From contig OMVT01000002.1 of NCBI GenBank assembly GCA_900314535.1, forward strand, positions 62,001 to 126,000: a stretch of 64,000 bases of DNA, given 5' to 3'. Below, one piece after another: positions 9,048-18,616 of this stretch. The position numbers and the translations under genes are program-made. Position 1 is the stretch's first letter. Each line of letters opens with the position of its first letter. This stretch comes from an uncultured Olsenella sp. (GTDB lineage Bacteria; Actinomycetota; Coriobacteriia; Coriobacteriales; Atopobiaceae). The notes beneath the pieces were generated by a model. The model was not told the DNA's origin. It made no database searches and saw nothing but the letters and a program-made list of their open reading frames with translations.

Positions 9048-9399
9048 GCGGATGCGGGGCAGGGCCAGCCCCGAGATTTGGCCCCGGGGAGCGGCGCGCT
9101 CGCAGCCGTAGCCCCAACTGCGGTCGGCCGGACGGCCGCGGCGACGGGTTACAGGGAGGCCCGCCTGCGGCCACCCGATTAATCACCTCTTCCCCAGGTG
9201 TCCTTGCCATCAGTGTGGCATATACGGAAGGCCTTGCTCTCGACTCACTCCCCTTCGGCACAGGACACTAGGCGAGATGCCAGGCGACATGGTCCTCCCT
9301 GGGCGACCACTTCCTGCCCGCTGCTACCGCGCCATTACGTCGACCGCGCAGATATGAGGCTGAGCGTGACGGCTCCTCCCCTAACGAGTGGCAGATCAC
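9048..9399. other. Gene-free stretch after the IS5 fragment
   Basis: GC-rich sequence with no coding signal, about 350 bases, presumably IS flank and the 3' border of the beta-glucoside operon. No clear terminator was seen. Confidence 0.5.
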
Positions 9400-10059
9400 C
9401 TATCCCTGCATGAGCCGAGCGAGAAGCTCTGCCGCAAAGTCGCGGCCGATGGTATCGGTGCATAGCATGAGGTCATAGGTCGCAGGATCGCCCCAACGGG
9501 TGTCGTCGCTGCCGAGTGCGTGCCACGTGCGGCGGCGCGCGTCCTCATGGGCGATGGCGGCGTCAAGCTCGTCCGGGTCGGTAAGGTGCGCGTACAAGGG
9601 TGAGTACTGCGCACGCACACGCATGGCGGGCCTGTCGCTCGCGTAGGTCATGGCCGACACGCAGGTCTTCCCGAGGCTCTCCACGAAGGCTTTGGTCACT
9701 CGGTCATGGATGAGACAGGGTCCCTGATTGAGGGCACGTTCAGCTGCTAGGCGGAAAGCGCCAGAGATGCGCTTGTACTCGTCGCTTTCGCGCAGGGCCG
9801 CAAGGTCGGCACCCTCGGCCGTCGCCTCGTTCTCGAATGCCTCCACGTCATCCATCGTCACGCCGCACTCGGGCACCAAGGCAAGCAGAGTGTTGCTGTC
9901 ATGCATGGTCCACCCAGCGGCATCGCAGGCGCGCAGGGCCACCATGCGGCCCATCGAGCAGTAGGCGCTGTCCAGCACCACGCAGTCGGGCACCACGTAG
10001 CCGCGTTCGAACTCGACAATGCCCTCAGGGTTGGTAATCTTGTGAATGTCCTCTGCCAT
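9400..10059 (-). CDS. Cytidylate kinase-like family protein
   Basis: 219 residues, similar in plan to the Cytidylate_kin-like family (PF13189-type): an N-terminal GSG-like phosphate loop region replaced by CSMGRMVALRACDAAGW, then the helix and MHDSNTLLALVPE, and the C-terminal TYDLMLCTDTIGRDFAAELL, which matches the YDLVINTxxLGxExAxxLI end of the family. It starts 2 bases after the stop of the phospho-beta-glucosidase gene and is the last gene of the PTS operon. The usual GxxGRxIG loop is altered (DSAYCSMGRM), so activity as a nucleotide kinase is uncertain. Confidence 0.65.
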   Translation of the reverse strand: MAEDIHKITNPEGIVEFERGYVVPDCVVLDSAYCSMGRMVALRACDAAGWTMHDSNTLLALVPECGVTMDDVEAFENEATAEGADLAALRESDEYKRISGAFRLAAERALNQGPCLIHDRVTKAFVESLGKTCVSAMTYASDRPAMRVRAQYSPLYAHLTDPDELDAAIAHEDARRRTWHALGSDDTRWGDPATYDLMLCTDTIGRDFAAELLARLMQG

Positions 10060-10061
10060 CT

Positions 10062-11570
<1,509 letters not shown>

Positions 11571-12953
11571 CTACTTGCCCTTCTCCTCGATGCCCATCAC
11601 GAAGGTCACGGCAAAGGCGATGGCGAAGGCGATGGCGCAGGCGATGCAGGCGCAGATGAGCGCATGCATGTTGGTGGGATCCTCGGGATTGATGTAGCTG
11701 GGGAGGGCGAGAAGTCCGGGAGCCACCTGAGCGAAGCGCCCGACCTTCATGATGCCCAGGAAGAGGCCTGCCACACCACCACCAGCCATAGCGCCGATGA
11801 GCGGAGTCTTATAGGGCATATTGACGCCGTAGAGCGCAGGCTCGGTGATGCCCAGGACTGCCGTGAGTGAGCAGGAGGCAGCGAGCGACTTAAGGTCGGC
11901 GCCCTTGGCCTTGAGGGCGACGGCCAGCGAGGAGCCGCCCTGAGCCACGTTGGAGACGAGCATGCCGGGGCCGGCGATGGTATCGACACCGGTGGCAGCA
12001 AGCTGCTGGATGCCCATGGGGATGATGCCGTAGTGCATGCCGCACATGACCAGCAGCGGAGTGAAGGCGCCCATAAGCGTCGGAACAAGCCAGGGCACAT
12101 AGTTGTTGAGCAGATCGAAGAAGGCGCCAAGGCCGTTGCCGACCCACATGCCGATGGGTCCAAGCGCGCAGAAGGCCGCGATACCGCAGACAAGCGTGGT
12201 AATCATGGGAACAAAGATCATCCTGCCTGCCTCAAAGCAGTGCTTGCGCACGAAGGGCTCCACGTAGCTCTGCAGCCACACCGTAAGGATGATGGGAATG
12301 ACGGAGCTAGCGTAGCTCACGAGCTGCACAGGTATGCCAAAGAGCGCAATGCCGGTGCCCGCCTCCTTGGCTGCCGCGACCATGGAGATGAACGTGGGCG
12401 AGATGAGCATGCCGCCGAGGGCGCCCGCCACGTACTTGTTGACCTTGAACTTCTCGGCAGCAGAGACACCAATGAGCACGGGCATGAAGTAGAAGCAGGC
12501 ATCACCCATAAAGTTGAGCATCTTGAAGGTGCTCATCTCCCTAGTGAGCACGCCAACCGCCACGAGGATGGCCATGATGGCCTTGAGCATGCCGCCGCCC
12601 ACCATGGCGGGGACTATGGGGAAGAAGATGCCGGCAATCACGTCGAGTACCGCGGCGATGCCCTTCTTCTGCTCATCCTCGTCCTCGACGACCTCAGCGA
12701 CGCCGAAGTGCCCCAGACCCTGCACCGCGATGCACACGTCTGCGACCGCAGGACCGATCACGACCTGGTATTGCCCGCCTGCCTGCACCACATCGATGAC
12801 GCCCTTGGTGGACTTGAGCTCTGCGGTCTTGGCCTTGGCTTCATCCTTGAGTACAAGGCGCAGACGCGTGGCGCAGTGGCCCACGGAGGTCACGTTCTCC
12901 TCGCCGCCCACGAGCTCGAGGATGGTTTCTGCCAGTGCTTTGTAGTCAGCCAC
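11571..12953 (-). CDS. PTS system beta-glucoside-type EIIBC component
   Basis: 460 residues; imports and phosphorylates beta-glucosides. The IIB domain (residues 1-85) has the phospho-cysteine at 27 in GHCATRLRL, and GVIDVVQAGGQYQVVIG is its usual second block. The IIC domain (about 105-455) has roughly ten membrane segments, with the substrate-site motif GITEPALYGVN. There is no IIA domain, so a IIA-Glc-like protein must be encoded elsewhere. The GTG at 12953 follows GGAAGG at good spacing and starts the IIB domain correctly; an upstream ATG at 13037 would add an unlikely basic tail. It follows rpiR and precedes bglA. Confidence 0.93.
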   Translation of the reverse strand: MADYKALAETILELVGGEENVTSVGHCATRLRLVLKDEAKAKTAELKSTKGVIDVVQAGGQYQVVIGPAVADVCIAVQGLGHFGVAEVVEDEDEQKKGIAAVLDVIAGIFFPIVPAMVGGGMLKAIMAILVAVGVLTREMSTFKMLNFMGDACFYFMPVLIGVSAAEKFKVNKYVAGALGGMLISPTFISMVAAAKEAGTGIALFGIPVQLVSYASSVIPIILTVWLQSYVEPFVRKHCFEAGRMIFVPMITTLVCGIAAFCALGPIGMWVGNGLGAFFDLLNNYVPWLVPTLMGAFTPLLVMCGMHYGIIPMGIQQLAATGVDTIAGPGMLVSNVAQGGSSLAVALKAKGADLKSLAASCSLTAVLGITEPALYGVNMPYKTPLIGAMAGGGVAGLFLGIMKVGRFAQVAPGLLALPSYINPEDPTNMHALICACIACAIAFAIAFAVTFVMGIEEKGK

Positions 12954-13144
12954 GACTGCCTTCCTTCCGTTGGTCTTGCCTCTGCCGACTTGCTTGCTGA
13001 GGCTAGTAAACCGCAGGTGAAAGGTATTGCTGCACATGAAGCGCGCGTTTCGAATAGCGTTGCGCGGTTTGGTTTGGAAAACGCCCTGAGGCGTGCAACG
13101 CTGTTGCCGAAGAACCTCTTCTGAGGTGGGATGGGCGCTACGGA

Positions 13145-14035
13145 CTACTCGCGTCGGTCATGCAGGATGGGGTTGTTCGAATCGCGAAACTGCTCATATG
13201 AGCGCGTGATTTTGACACGGCGAACCACGTTACGGTCATAGTCGCGTGCAAGCACGCAGGAGTAGAGCACGTCAAGCAAGAGCATGGTGGAGATGCTCAT
13301 GCCATAGCACCCAAGCTTCTCCACTAGCTTCTCGCGCGTGGATACGCGCAGTGTGACGTCCGCCAATTCGGACAGGGTATTGCGCCCGTAGGAGGTGATG
13401 GCAATGAGCTTTCCGCCTGCCTCCTTAACCCTCTTGGCAACTCTTAAGGCATTACCGGTCTCACCGGAATACGAAAGCTCGATGAAGACCTCATCAGGGC
13501 GTACCCCAGAAGCTAAGAAGTACGAGGTGTCATCCTTGTACGCCACGACGACGCGACGCCCGATGCGGGCCATCTTATCCACGAAGTCCTCGGCAAGATA
13601 GGACTGGGGCCCTGCTGAATGCACGAAGACAGTTCGGGCGTTTGCCACAAGCTCTACTGCACGACCAAGCGCTTCGGTCTCAGTGAGCTGCAGCGTGTCG
13701 TCTACCGTCTCGCGATACAGCGTTCCGATCTTGGCCGCGATAGTACGTGCGTCGTCACTTTTTCGGAAGGGCTGATTGGCGTCGATGGAGATGAAGGCAG
13801 AGGAGAGATAGCGCAGCTCGTCAAGATAGGCATCCCGAAAGTCCGTGTAGCCTTCATAGCCAAGCCGCTTGCACAGGCGCGACACCGTGGAAGGTGCTGT
13901 ATGCAGCCTGGCGGCAATGGAGCGAGCGCTCTGGTCATGAAGCGCATCTCCCACTTCAAGGAAGTAGTCGGCGATTGAGCATTCAATCGGAGAGAAGCCC
14001 GCCTGTTCACGCAGCTGTTCAACAAGCATACACAT
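13145..14035 (-). CDS. RpiR/MurR-family transcriptional regulator
   Basis: 296 residues. The N-terminal RpiR HTH (about residues 1-80) shows FSPIECSIADYFLE and ARLHTAPSTVSRLCKRLGY. The SIS sugar-phosphate domain (about 110-245) shows VFVHSAGPQSYLAEDF and VFIELSYSGETGNALRVAKR. It probably senses a phosphorylated sugar and controls the PTS/bglA operon that follows on the same strand after about 190 bases. Some relatives are activators and some repressors; the sequence does not decide. Confidence 0.92.
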   Translation of the reverse strand: MCMLVEQLREQAGFSPIECSIADYFLEVGDALHDQSARSIAARLHTAPSTVSRLCKRLGYEGYTDFRDAYLDELRYLSSAFISIDANQPFRKSDDARTIAAKIGTLYRETVDDTLQLTETEALGRAVELVANARTVFVHSAGPQSYLAEDFVDKMARIGRRVVVAYKDDTSYFLASGVRPDEVFIELSYSGETGNALRVAKRVKEAGGKLIAITSYGRNTLSELADVTLRVSTREKLVEKLGCYGMSISTMLLLDVLYSCVLARDYDRNVVRRVKITRSYEQFRDSNNPILHDRRE

Positions 14036-14120
14036 CTCCTATATCAGGAAGAACACGGTAGATACATCTTAAGGCAGATTCTCTCTTCAACCTGAGACAG
14101 CAAGCAGCCCAAAAGCGCGA

Positions 14121-14172
14121 AACACCGTTGCGCCACAGCGGCCTGCACGTGCCGCTGTGGCGCAACGGTGTT
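14121..14172. repeat. 22-bp perfect inverted repeat between divergent genes
   Basis: Arms 14121-14142 and 14151-14172 are exact reverse complements (AACACCGTTGCGCCACAGCG plus GC), loop CTGCACGT. It lies between rpiR (minus) and the DUF202 gene (plus), so it is not at a transcript end. It could be an operator, a leader hairpin, or a relic terminator. Confidence 0.8.
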
Positions 14173-14263
14173 CGAGGTGTGCCCCCGGCATCATCTCGGA
14201 CGGGCCCCGCATGCTTCAATGCTCGTAAACAGCATTTCGTTAGTGCCCATGGGAGGGCCAACC

Positions 14264-14545
14264 ATGCAGTACCTGTATGCCAACTACCACGACGACATGA
14301 TCTTGCGCGACCATCTGGCCTACGATCGCACCAAGTTCGCGCTCATCCGCACCTTCCTCGCCATCGCCCGAACGGCGCTCGGCCTCTATGCCTCGGGCAT
14401 GGGCCTCATCATCCTGCAGACCTCCGCGGCGCTCATCACCCTGGGCTGGCTCATCATGGCAGCAGCGACAGTCGTTCTTGTCGCAGGCTGCATCTATAGC
14501 TGGCATGCTAAGGTGCGTCTCGACGGGCTGAGCACAGAAGCGTAG
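14264..14545 (+). CDS. DUF202 (YidH-like) small membrane protein
   Basis: 93 residues. DUF202 features: RDHLAYDRTKFALIRTFLA (the family's LAxxRTxLAxxRTxLA signature), then ARTALGLYASGMGLIIL and a second hydrophobic segment LGWLIMAAATVVLVAG. Two membrane helices; function unknown. The ATG at 14264 has GGGAGG 7 bases upstream; a longer in-frame version from 14168 has no ribosome site. A strong bidirectional terminator follows immediately. Confidence 0.85.
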   Translation: MQYLYANYHDDMILRDHLAYDRTKFALIRTFLAIARTALGLYASGMGLIILQTSAALITLGWLIMAAATVVLVAGCIYSWHAKVRLDGLSTEA

Positions 14546-14592
14546 CACGGGACCAGGCGGGAACAGAAGGCCCGACCCTCTGGTCCCGTGCT
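14544..14592. terminator. Bidirectional terminator between DUF202 gene and TSUP pseudogene
   Basis: AGCACGGGACCAG (14544-14556) and CTGGTCCCGTGCT (14580-14592) are perfect complements. The genes on either side converge here. Confidence 0.75.
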
Positions 14593-14608
14593 TCGATTCT
14601 TGATATGG

Positions 14609-15378
14609 CTACAGCGCGAGCACGTTGGTCACGCAGTTATAGAGCGAGATGAGGGGCAAAAGTGCCATCACGAAGACGTATATCTTGCGCACGCCTTCCT
14701 CAGAAAGCTTGCGATTGAAGTGGGTGCCGATGAAGCCGCATGCAATGGCCGGGATTACTACGAACGGAACAAAGGTGAGGTCAACGGCCCAAAGCGCACC
14801 GCTCGTGGCAGAGAGCACGAGCTTGGAAAGCTGGCTGAAGAAGATGATGGCAAGACTGTAGACCGCGCTCTCCTTGGCGCCAAGCGAAAGAGCAGGCTGA
14901 GTGCCGCCACGTTGAGTGGCCCGCCGCCGATGCCCAGAAAGACCGCCAGCGCTCCCAGCAGGAATCCCACCACAAAGATGGTGACGGGATTGGTGAGCTT
15001 CCAGCTGAGCATCTGGTCCTACTTGAGACCCAAGACCGCGGCCAGTACGCCCGCCAGCACGGCCTTGACCAGATGGTTGTCGAAGGAGCCCGTCAGCGCC
15101 GAGAAGACCTTGTCATCGGCGATGCCGCCCAGAAGCGAGCCGGCCGAAACGGAAAACACCATTTTCTTATCGAACTCAAACCCCGCACGCAGCTGCTTGG
15201 TCAAGCTCACGCAGCACATCACGAAGACGGCCACGCTGCTGTAGATGTTGAAGGTAGCCGCATCATGAGCGCCAACCAAATCGAGCAGAGGCTTGATGAT
15301 GACACCGCCGCCGAGGCCCGCCACTGCCCCAAGCGTGGTTGCCACAATGATGACCAAGGCATAGATGGGATAGAGCAT
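14609..15378 (-). pseudogene. TSUP (TauE/SafE) family exporter with two lesions
   Basis: Eight-helix sulfite/sulfonate-exporter-type protein in pieces. The first half (MLYPIYALVIIVATTLG, then GLGGGVIIKPLLDL) runs to an in-frame TAG at 15019-15021. The frame then continues DQMLSWKLTNPVTIFVVGF and the second-repeat signature FLGIGGGPLNVA. Near 14870-14885 the frame shifts (product continues as SAVYSLAIIFFSQL), ending FVMALLPLISLYNCVTNVL. Read-through of TAG plus one frameshift would give a normal ~255-residue TSUP. It lies next to a broken sulfatase, suggesting a lost sulfate-ester/sulfonate module. Confidence 0.85.
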
Positions 15379-15448
15379 GGAAAGCCTCTTTCAAGGAAAA
15401 GTGTGCACCCGCTGGCGAAAAGCCCAAGCAGGTGCTCAAATACGCAGG

Positions 15449-16370
15449 TTAGCGCATGTCCTTGCGGTTGGGTACCCAGTCGGCGGTCTCCCGGTGCCAG
15501 GTGAGCAGGCGCTCGCGCATCTGTGCGACCTTCTCGGCGTAGGCCGGGTCGTCGATGCGGTTTGACCTGCTCATGCGGGTCAAGGTCCAGGTCATACAGG
15601 GTGTCGCGCTCGTAGAGGCGCATGGTGTACTTGAGGTTGCCTATGCGCATCATCATGGCACGGGTATGGTTGGGGCCCTCCTCATGCTGGGTGGAGATGC
15701 GCAGCCAGTACATGTCATACGGATCATCGTGGCCCAGCTCCATGGACGGACGGTCGCCAAAGCCACGGCCACCCTCGCTGAACACGGCATCCTTGCCCGC
15801 ATCGTCGCCCGCAAACACCGGCAGCAGCGACGTGCCGTACTGCACGTAGCCAAGATCGACCCCCGTCATGTCCGATAACGTGACACAGAGGTCGTTGAGC
15901 TCCACAAGAGCCAGGGTCACGCGCGGCTTGCACTCGATGCCCTTTGCCGGCTTCACGATGAGCGGGATGTTGACAAGCGCGTCCTCGAAGCAGTTCTGCA
16001 CCTTCTCCACCAGGCCATAGTCGCAGGTGTAGCCGCCGTGGTCGGAGAACACAAAGACGGAGGTATCGTCAAACAGGCCCGTCTCCTTGAGCTTGCCAAC
16101 CAGTTGACCCAGCTGACTGTCAAACTTGGAGCACATGTCCAAGTAGGTGGTACACAGCTCGTTCCACCTCTCCTCCGGCCAGCGGGGATCAAGGTCAATC
16201 TTGCGCACGGTCTCGGCAATCATGGAAGGCGAATCCTCGCGACGCGGGACTCGCGGCGGTAGGGCTTCCCTGTCGGTGATGCCATACCAAGGGCGATCGC
16301 ACCTGTGGGGCGGATGCGGGAACGTGAGCGTGCAGTACACGAAGAGAAGCTTCTCCTGCTCCCCTGTATG
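15449..16370 (-). pseudogene. Sulfatase gene, 5'-truncated and frameshifted
   Basis: Arylsulfatase-type alkaline-phosphatase-fold protein lacking roughly the first 130-150 residues, including the Cys/Ser-x-Pro-x-Arg formylglycine site and the first metal aspartates. Remaining motifs are TLTFPHPPH, SVFVFSDHGGYTCDYGLVEK and NIPLIVKPAKG. Near 15560-15570 a frameshift interrupts DPHEQV; the correct tail (NRIDDPAYAEKV, then MRERLLTWHRETADW) continues in another frame to TAA at 15449. The 5' junction near 16370 adjoins unrelated DNA. Confidence 0.87.
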
Positions 16371-16465
16371 CAGGAGCCCCGCCGGCAGGCGCGATGCCTG
16401 CAGCGGGGCCTCCATGTCCGATATCGCTTGCGGGGCCGAATCTAGGCTTTTGATACGCCTTCCTG

Positions 16466-16654
16466 CTACTGCCCTTCTTCCCTGCTCTTCGGGCCGCCCT
16501 TCTTCGGCAGCCGTCCTGCCCTCTTCAGGGCATCGCGCAGAAGGTATTCAACCTGTCCGTTTGCGCTCCTCATGTCGTCGGCTGCCCACTTCTGTATGGC
16601 ATCCCAGATGTCCGAATCGATGCGGAGCGGATACTGCTTGCGGCTCACGCCCAA
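16466..16654 (-). CDS. Arc-type ribbon-helix-helix DNA-binding protein
   Basis: 62 residues. The beta strand KQYPLRIDSDIWDAI is followed by two helices (QKWAADDMRSANGQVEYLL, then RDALKRAG), the layout of Arc/CopG-type RHH proteins, with a basic tail. It begins 12 bases after the SPFH gene stop, so the two are co-transcribed; this pairing of a Band-7 protein with a small RHH protein occurs in other Gram-positive anaerobes. It may act as a regulator of the operon; no toxin gene is adjacent. A partial copy lies at 7866-7922. Confidence 0.8.
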   Translation of the reverse strand: MGVSRKQYPLRIDSDIWDAIQKWAADDMRSANGQVEYLLRDALKRAGRLPKKGGPKSREEGQ

Positions 16655-16666
16655 GCCCTCTTTCCT

Positions 16667-17668
16667 TTATGCATAGAGGCTTCCCGTATTGAGCACCGGC
16701 TGTGCATCGGACTCGCCGCAGAGCACGACCATGAGGTTCTGTGCCATCGCTGCCTTGCGCTCATCGTCGAGCTCGATGGCGCCGCCGGCGGAAAGCCTGT
16801 CGACTGCCATCTCCACCATCGAGACAGCGCCCTCAACGATCTTCTTCCTCGCCGCAAGGATAGCGTCAGCCTGCTGGCGGCGAAGCATGGCCTGGGCGAT
16901 CTCCGGTGCATAGGCAAGGTGCGTGAGGCGTGCGTCTTCGACGGCGACACCGGCTGGCGCGAGCCTCCTGTCAAGCTCTGCCTTGAGCGCATCGCTCACC
17001 TCTTCGATGTTGGAGCGCAGCGTAATCGAGGAGGCAGACTCGTCCTCATCCTCCATGTGGTCGTAGGCATAGACGGACGCGACATGGCGAAGGGCGGTCT
17101 CGGTCTGCATGGAGACATAGGACTCGTAGTCATCCACATCGAAGACAGCCTTGGCCGTATCGGAGACCCTCCAGGACACGACCGTGGCGATCTCGATCGG
17201 GTTGCCCATCTTGTCGTTCACCTTGAGACGTTCGCCGTTCAAGGTCCTCAGGCGTGTCGAGATGACAGAACCGCGCACGCTCTTCAATCCGCCCTTGCCG
17301 CGCTCGGGCTTCTCGCTGTCAAGCCCTGCCTCGGCAAGCCCCAGGTTCCTTGCGTAGAGCGGGTTGGCCCACCTGAGCCCTTCGTCGGTGACCGTGCCGA
17401 CATACTTGCCGAAGAGCACACAGACGCGGGCCTGCCCCGGCTGGAGCGAGAAGAAGCCATTCGAGAGGAAGCAGGCGGCGGCGAAGAGGACGATTGTGAA
17501 GATCAAGAGAGGCATGCTGAAGGCAGGCTCAGGCAGCAGCAGATCGTCTGCTCTTGCAAGAGATGTGACATCGAAGATGAAGAGCGCGACAGATACGACG
17601 AACATGGCAAGTACCACGAAGAACATGAGCCAGCCGCTTGCGGCATGGGCCTTCTTTTCGACACTCAT
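16667..17668 (-). CDS. SPFH/Band-7 domain membrane protein
   Basis: 333 residues. Two N-terminal membrane segments (about residues 13-33 and 53-72), then the SPFH/PHB domain starting SLQPGQARVCVLFGKYVGTV and GLRWANPLYARN. It continues with NGERLKVNDKMGNPIEIATVVSW and a helical part ending MLRRQQADAILAARKKIVEG. Flotillin/stomatin-like proteins organise membrane domains or regulate membrane proteases; the partner here is not visible. A promoter with an internal palindrome lies upstream (17720-17761). Confidence 0.9.
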   Translation of the reverse strand: MSVEKKAHAASGWLMFFVVLAMFVVSVALFIFDVTSLARADDLLLPEPAFSMPLLIFTIVLFAAACFLSNGFFSLQPGQARVCVLFGKYVGTVTDEGLRWANPLYARNLGLAEAGLDSEKPERGKGGLKSVRGSVISTRLRTLNGERLKVNDKMGNPIEIATVVSWRVSDTAKAVFDVDDYESYVSMQTETALRHVASVYAYDHMEDEDESASSITLRSNIEEVSDALKAELDRRLAPAGVAVEDARLTHLAYAPEIAQAMLRRQQADAILAARKKIVEGAVSMVEMAVDRLSAGGAIELDDERKAAMAQNLMVVLCGESDAQPVLNTGSLYA

Positions 17669-17719
17669 GGCTGAGCATCCTTTCTGTCAGAGAGTCTGCC
17701 TACCTGGCAGCCTGCCCCC

Positions 17720-17761
17720 TGAATCTGATTACATTGTGATATCACATTGATCTCTCGTCAA
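17720..17761 (-). promoter_or_regulatory. Promoter and palindromic operator before the SPFH gene
   Basis: On the minus strand TTGACG (17756-17761) and CACAAT are 17 bases apart. The spacer carries the 12-bp palindrome TGTGATATCACA (17735-17746), which overlaps the -10 region, a repressor-type position. Confidence 0.45.
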
Positions 17762-17824
17762 CATCCAGGGCGCACCCGCTGACAAAAGCCTTACACATCG
17801 ATGAATATGCAGGTCAGAAGGCCC

Positions 17825-18616
17825 TTATGCCTCGTCTGCCGGAAAGATTCCGTACGCCTGGTCCCCTGCATGCTCGAAGCGCACAGCCGAGATGCCGAGC
17901 GATGCGGCAAGGACAGAGCTCCCTGCAATCTCTTCCGGAGTGCCTTTCGCCAGAAGCTGGGTCGGACGGGCACTGCCGAGCACGCAGATGCCATCGGAAA
18001 AGCGCAGGGCCAGATCCACATCGTGGGTCACGCAGACGATGGTCGTCCCCTGCTCATCCGCAAGCCTTCTCACGAGCTGCATGAGATCCAGGGCTGCTCT
18101 CACATCGAGATAGGTCGTCGGCTCGTCGAGCAGGAGCGTACGCGCTCCCTGCGCGACCGTCATGGCGAGAAACGCGCGCTGGCGCTCCCCGCCCGAAAGC
18201 TTCCTGGCATTCCTGTCTCTGAGCCCTTCCAGTCCCATGAGCGAGATCGCTTCGTCGACCTTGTCCCAGTCCGCCTTCTCCAGCTGGCCGAAGGGCCCCA
18301 TATGCGTATAGCGTCCGCAGGCAACCAGGTCCCTTACCTTCATCGACGGCGTCCTGTGCACCTGCGGAAGCATCGCCAGAAGCCCTGCCCGCTCCTTTGC
18401 AGAAAGGGAGAGCGTATCTGTGCCCGAGAGGAGCACCGCTCCGCAGGCAGGCTTCAGCATGCCCTCCGTCAGGGCAAGAAGCGTCGACTTGCCGCAGCCA
18501 TTGGGGCCGAGCACGGCCGTGATACCACCTTCGGGAATGGCAAGGGAAAAGCCCTCGAAGAGCTTGCGCTCCCCGTAGCCGAACGAGATGTCCTGGAACG
18601 TGAGCACATCACTCAT
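17825..18616 (-). CDS. ABC transporter ATPase, FecE/BtuD (iron-siderophore/tetrapyrrole) type
   Basis: 263 residues. Walker A LGPNGCGKSTLLAL (about residues 37-50), signature LSGGERQRAFLAM, Walker B LLLDEPTTYLD, switch His in VCVTHDVD. The YLD after the DEPT motif and the overall pattern are those of the FecE/FhuC/BtuD class. It overlaps the permease gene end by 8 bases. Last gene of the sulfite reductase-chelatase operon. Confidence 0.93.
   Translation of the reverse strand: MSDVLTFQDISFGYGERKLFEGFSLAIPEGGITAVLGPNGCGKSTLLALTEGMLKPACGAVLLSGTDTLSLSAKERAGLLAMLPQVHRTPSMKVRDLVACGRYTHMGPFGQLEKADWDKVDEAISLMGLEGLRDRNARKLSGGERQRAFLAMTVAQGARTLLLDEPTTYLDVRAALDLMQLVRRLADEQGTTIVCVTHDVDLALRFSDGICVLGSARPTQLLAKGTPEEIAGSSVLAASLGISAVRFEHAGDQAYGIFPADEA

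Noticed and set aside
15019-15021. In-frame TAG in the TSUP gene as a recoded (pyrrolysine) codon
   Set aside because: A second lesion (frameshift) downstream and a broken neighbour make simple decay the better explanation.
17735-17746. TGTGATATCACA as a CRP-type site
   Set aside because: CRP sites need TGTGA-N6-TCACA; here the arms touch, and a CRP-cAMP system is not expected in this group.
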